Of a stretch of 64,000 nucleotides of DNA, positions 62,162 through 64,000 are shown piece after piece (position 1 is the first letter of the stretch; every line of letters begins with the position of its first letter). A model generated the notes under the pieces. The model saw nothing but the letters and a program-made list of their open reading frames with translations. It did not search any database and was not told the DNA's origin. The translations under genes and the position numbers were made by a program. This stretch comes from Xanthomonas prunicola (lineage in GTDB: Bacteria > Pseudomonadota > Gammaproteobacteria > Xanthomonadales > Xanthomonadaceae). The stretch spans positions 1-64,000 of the forward strand of contig NZ_PHKV01000013.1 of NCBI RefSeq assembly GCF_002846205.1, written 5' to 3'.

Positions 62162-62651
62162 TCGACCAGCGTCATTGGTGTTGTGAGCGCAGACGCCGGC
62201 CCAGTGCCGGCGTTTTGCGTTTTGGGGAGGCAGCCGTCCTGGCGAGGACTCGGCTGGACGATCGCGCTAAGATTCAGCACGTCACTGGCCCGCGTGGCAG
62301 CGCATGCGCGATGGGCAGGTCACCGCGATGCCATCCAACCTTGGCGTCGCTGGTGGAGTCGCCACTGCTACATGCGTGCGACCCGGCCTATGCGCGGCGT
62401 AGCGACTGGCGGCATGCCAGTCACTGGCGCCACCGACAATGCGGCTGCACCGCTGCAAGCCGAGCACAAGGTGCTGGATGCGCTCACCCCAACGACAGCA
62501 GCAACAGGCACGCATGCTGGCGGTGGAGGTGTTCGACGATGACTGCCCTACACGTCCAACCGCGAAGTGGCACCGCCGCCTCCCGCTCACCAGCGCATCG
62601 ACTGGCAGCAAGAAACGTAGCGACGCCGCCGTGCGTCCACCGGCGACGCGC
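62162..62651. other. Intergenic region after actP; no gene seen
   Basis: About 490 bases between the convergent actP and ROK genes. Besides the terminator just after actP I see nothing recognisable. Confidence 0.5.
62193..62224 (+). terminator. Rho-independent terminator of actP
   Basis: ACGCCGGC (62193-62200) pairs with GCCGGCGT (62206-62213), followed by TTTTGCGTTTT. Confidence 0.85.
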
Positions 62652-63899
62652 CTAGCGGAAGTAACGTGCCTTCAACGGCAGGGTGGCCGCGCCAATCGCG
62701 CAGGCATCGGCCGGCGCTTCGGCCGGAAGCAGCAGGGGCATCGGGCGGTCCTGGTCGCGGCGTGGCAGGTTGTCGATCTGCACTGCGGCGATCAAGCGCT
62801 GCGCCAGATCGCCCGGCAGGCGACCGCCGAGCACGATGGCTTCGGGGTCGCACACGGCCGTGATGGCGCAAACGATCAACGATATTCCCGGTGCGCTGCG
62901 GGCGATCCAACGCTCGATCGCCGACCAGGCCGGATCGTAGGCCGCCAGCACGCTGCGCACATCGGCGAACGCCACGCCGTCTTCGGCCAGCAGTTCCCGC
63001 AGCAGTTCCAGGGTGGGGCGCTCCATCTGCTGCGCCGGCAACATGCCGGCGAACTCGCCCGCATTGCCACGTGCGCCACGCATGACCTGGCCGTCGATGA
63101 CCAGGCCGCCTCCCAGACCGTAACTCAGAAACAGATACGCAAAGTCGCGGTAGCGCTGACCCACGCCCAGCATCGCTTCGCCAGCGGCGGCAACGCTGCC
63201 GTCGTTATCCATCCACACCGGTTGCCCGAACGCCTCGGCCAGCCACGGGCACAGGGCGATCTGACCCAGGGCGCGCAGCGGCTCGGGCGGGTTGATGAAG
63301 GCATCCTCACCGGTGAAAAACCCATCCATTGCAACGCCGACGCCCAGGCGCGTGCCAGCCGCGTCCGCACGTGCCAGCAGCGCGGCATCGGCGGCCTGCA
63401 GCTGGGTGAGCACGCCGTACAAGGTGGTATCGGTCAGCGCGGTCTCGCTGACGGCCAACACCGCTCCGGAAAAATCCGCCAGCGCCAAGGTCAGTGCATC
63501 GGTGGCGATGGAGATACCCAGCGTGTGCCCGTACGCCGGATTCAGCGACACCGCCACGCCGGGCTTGCCGCGCCCGTTGCGCGCCACCGCTTCGCCCATC
63601 TGCACCATGCCGCGCGCTTGCAGACCTTCGATCAGACGCACTGCGGTCTGCACGGTCAGTCCGGTGCCCCGGCTGAGGTCGGCACGGGTGAGTACGCCGG
63701 CCCGCCGCAGGCGGTCGAGCATGTCGCGCTCGTTGATGCTCAGATTGGGAAGGGCTGGCGAATGCGGCGGCAACGCGACGGCGGCTGATGACGGCATGGC
63801 TAGCGGCATCACAGAGGGTGGCGCTAGCTTACCCACTTCGGCTGCGCTGACTAAATTCTCAGTAAATGATTGATCGCTGCTGTTACTTGCAGATGCCAC
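62652..63899 (-). CDS. ROK-family transcriptional regulator (NagC/Mlc-like)
   Basis: A 415-residue protein with an N-terminal winged helix (SINERDMLDRLRRAGVLTRADLSRGTGLTVQTAVRLIEGL) and a ROK sugar-kinase-like domain (PVWMDNDGSVAAAGEAMLG, GLGGGLVIDGQVMRGARGNAGEFAG, EAIVLGGRLPGDL). The zinc-binding HxCxxC region of true ROK kinases is not evident, as is common in some regulator branches. The first 30 or so residues look unstructured, and the start may be one of the internal ATGs (for example MPLAMPSS). The target sugar is not shown by context here. Confidence 0.8.
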   Translation of the reverse strand: MASASNSSDQSFTENLVSAAEVGKLAPPSVMPLAMPSSAAVALPPHSPALPNLSINERDMLDRLRRAGVLTRADLSRGTGLTVQTAVRLIEGLQARGMVQMGEAVARNGRGKPGVAVSLNPAYGHTLGISIATDALTLALADFSGAVLAVSETALTDTTLYGVLTQLQAADAALLARADAAGTRLGVGVAMDGFFTGEDAFINPPEPLRALGQIALCPWLAEAFGQPVWMDNDGSVAAAGEAMLGVGQRYRDFAYLFLSYGLGGGLVIDGQVMRGARGNAGEFAGMLPAQQMERPTLELLRELLAEDGVAFADVRSVLAAYDPAWSAIERWIARSAPGISLIVCAITAVCDPEAIVLGGRLPGDLAQRLIAAVQIDNLPRRDQDRPMPLLLPAEAPADACAIGAATLPLKARYFR

Positions 63900-64000
63900 C
63901 AGCGTGCTGTCGCCCGTGGCAGTCGTCTCACTGGTCCTGATCTGCAGGTAGACGCCCCCGTGCCGCCGCGCGACGGCAAGCGCGCCCGGTCGTCCGTCGG

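Overview
The window is high-GC gammaproteobacterial DNA that reads as a Xanthomonas chromosome. The signs are a XopAD-type (SKWP-repeat) type III effector, the complete Xanthomonas L-fucose oxidation locus, a cellobionic acid phosphorylase locus, a xyl-box-like motif, and the family's typical intergenic hairpin repeats. I cannot fix the species from sequence alone.

Layout. 1-4.7 kb: the 3' part of xopAD, cut by the window edge. 5.1-10.5 kb: an orphan GspE/PilB-type ATPase, then glyQ and glyS (glycyl-tRNA synthetase), separated by a duplicated intergenic repeat; glyS carries a REP-like in-frame insertion. 10.5-18.5 kb: a visibly lower-GC accessory island bounded by a truncated gene and an IS3-family element on one side and tamA on the other. 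All island genes lie on the minus strand: an ATP-grasp peptide ligase, a 60-aa double-glycine leader peptide, an exported protein with a TonB-C-like end, an HlyD adaptor and a C39-peptidase ABC exporter. This is a candidate graspetide-like RiPP (ribosomally made, post-translationally modified peptide) system and the main find of the window. 18.8-24.5 kb: tamA-tamB. 25-26.2 kb: three small genes, two resembling degenerate type II dehydroquinase folds. 26.5-36.3 kb: plant-polysaccharide metabolism, with a PQQ-propeller dehydrogenase, gluconokinase, a GPH sugar transporter, a GH94 cellobionic acid phosphorylase and a GH115 alpha-glucuronidase behind a xyl-box-like site.

37-41.4 kb: a CrbS/MxtR-like symporter-fused sensor kinase, then mntP behind a yybP-ykoY manganese riboswitch. 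41.4-44.2 kb: an S41 peptidase and a membrane-bound AraC regulator. 44.3-52.3 kb: the L-fucose regulon: an IclR regulator with an AT-rich operator-like palindrome, a FucP permease, a mutarotase, and a minus-strand run of L-fucose dehydrogenase, L-fuconolactonase, 2-keto-3-deoxy-L-fuconate dehydrogenase, a diketo-acid hydrolase and L-fuconate dehydratase. 53.1-53.9 kb: a membrane thioredoxin paired with a tiny cysteine-rich exported protein. 54.4-62.2 kb: a DUF4424 protein and the acetate block (LuxR-type regulator, acs, DcaP-like porin, DUF485 protein, actP). 62.7-63.9 kb: a ROK-family regulator.

How it fits together: most of the window serves growth on plant-derived carbon (cellobionate, glucuronoxylan, fucose, acetate). 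The effector and the peptide island are the interaction and competition genes. Starts were chosen by eye from ribosome binding sites and family alignment memory; no database search was run.
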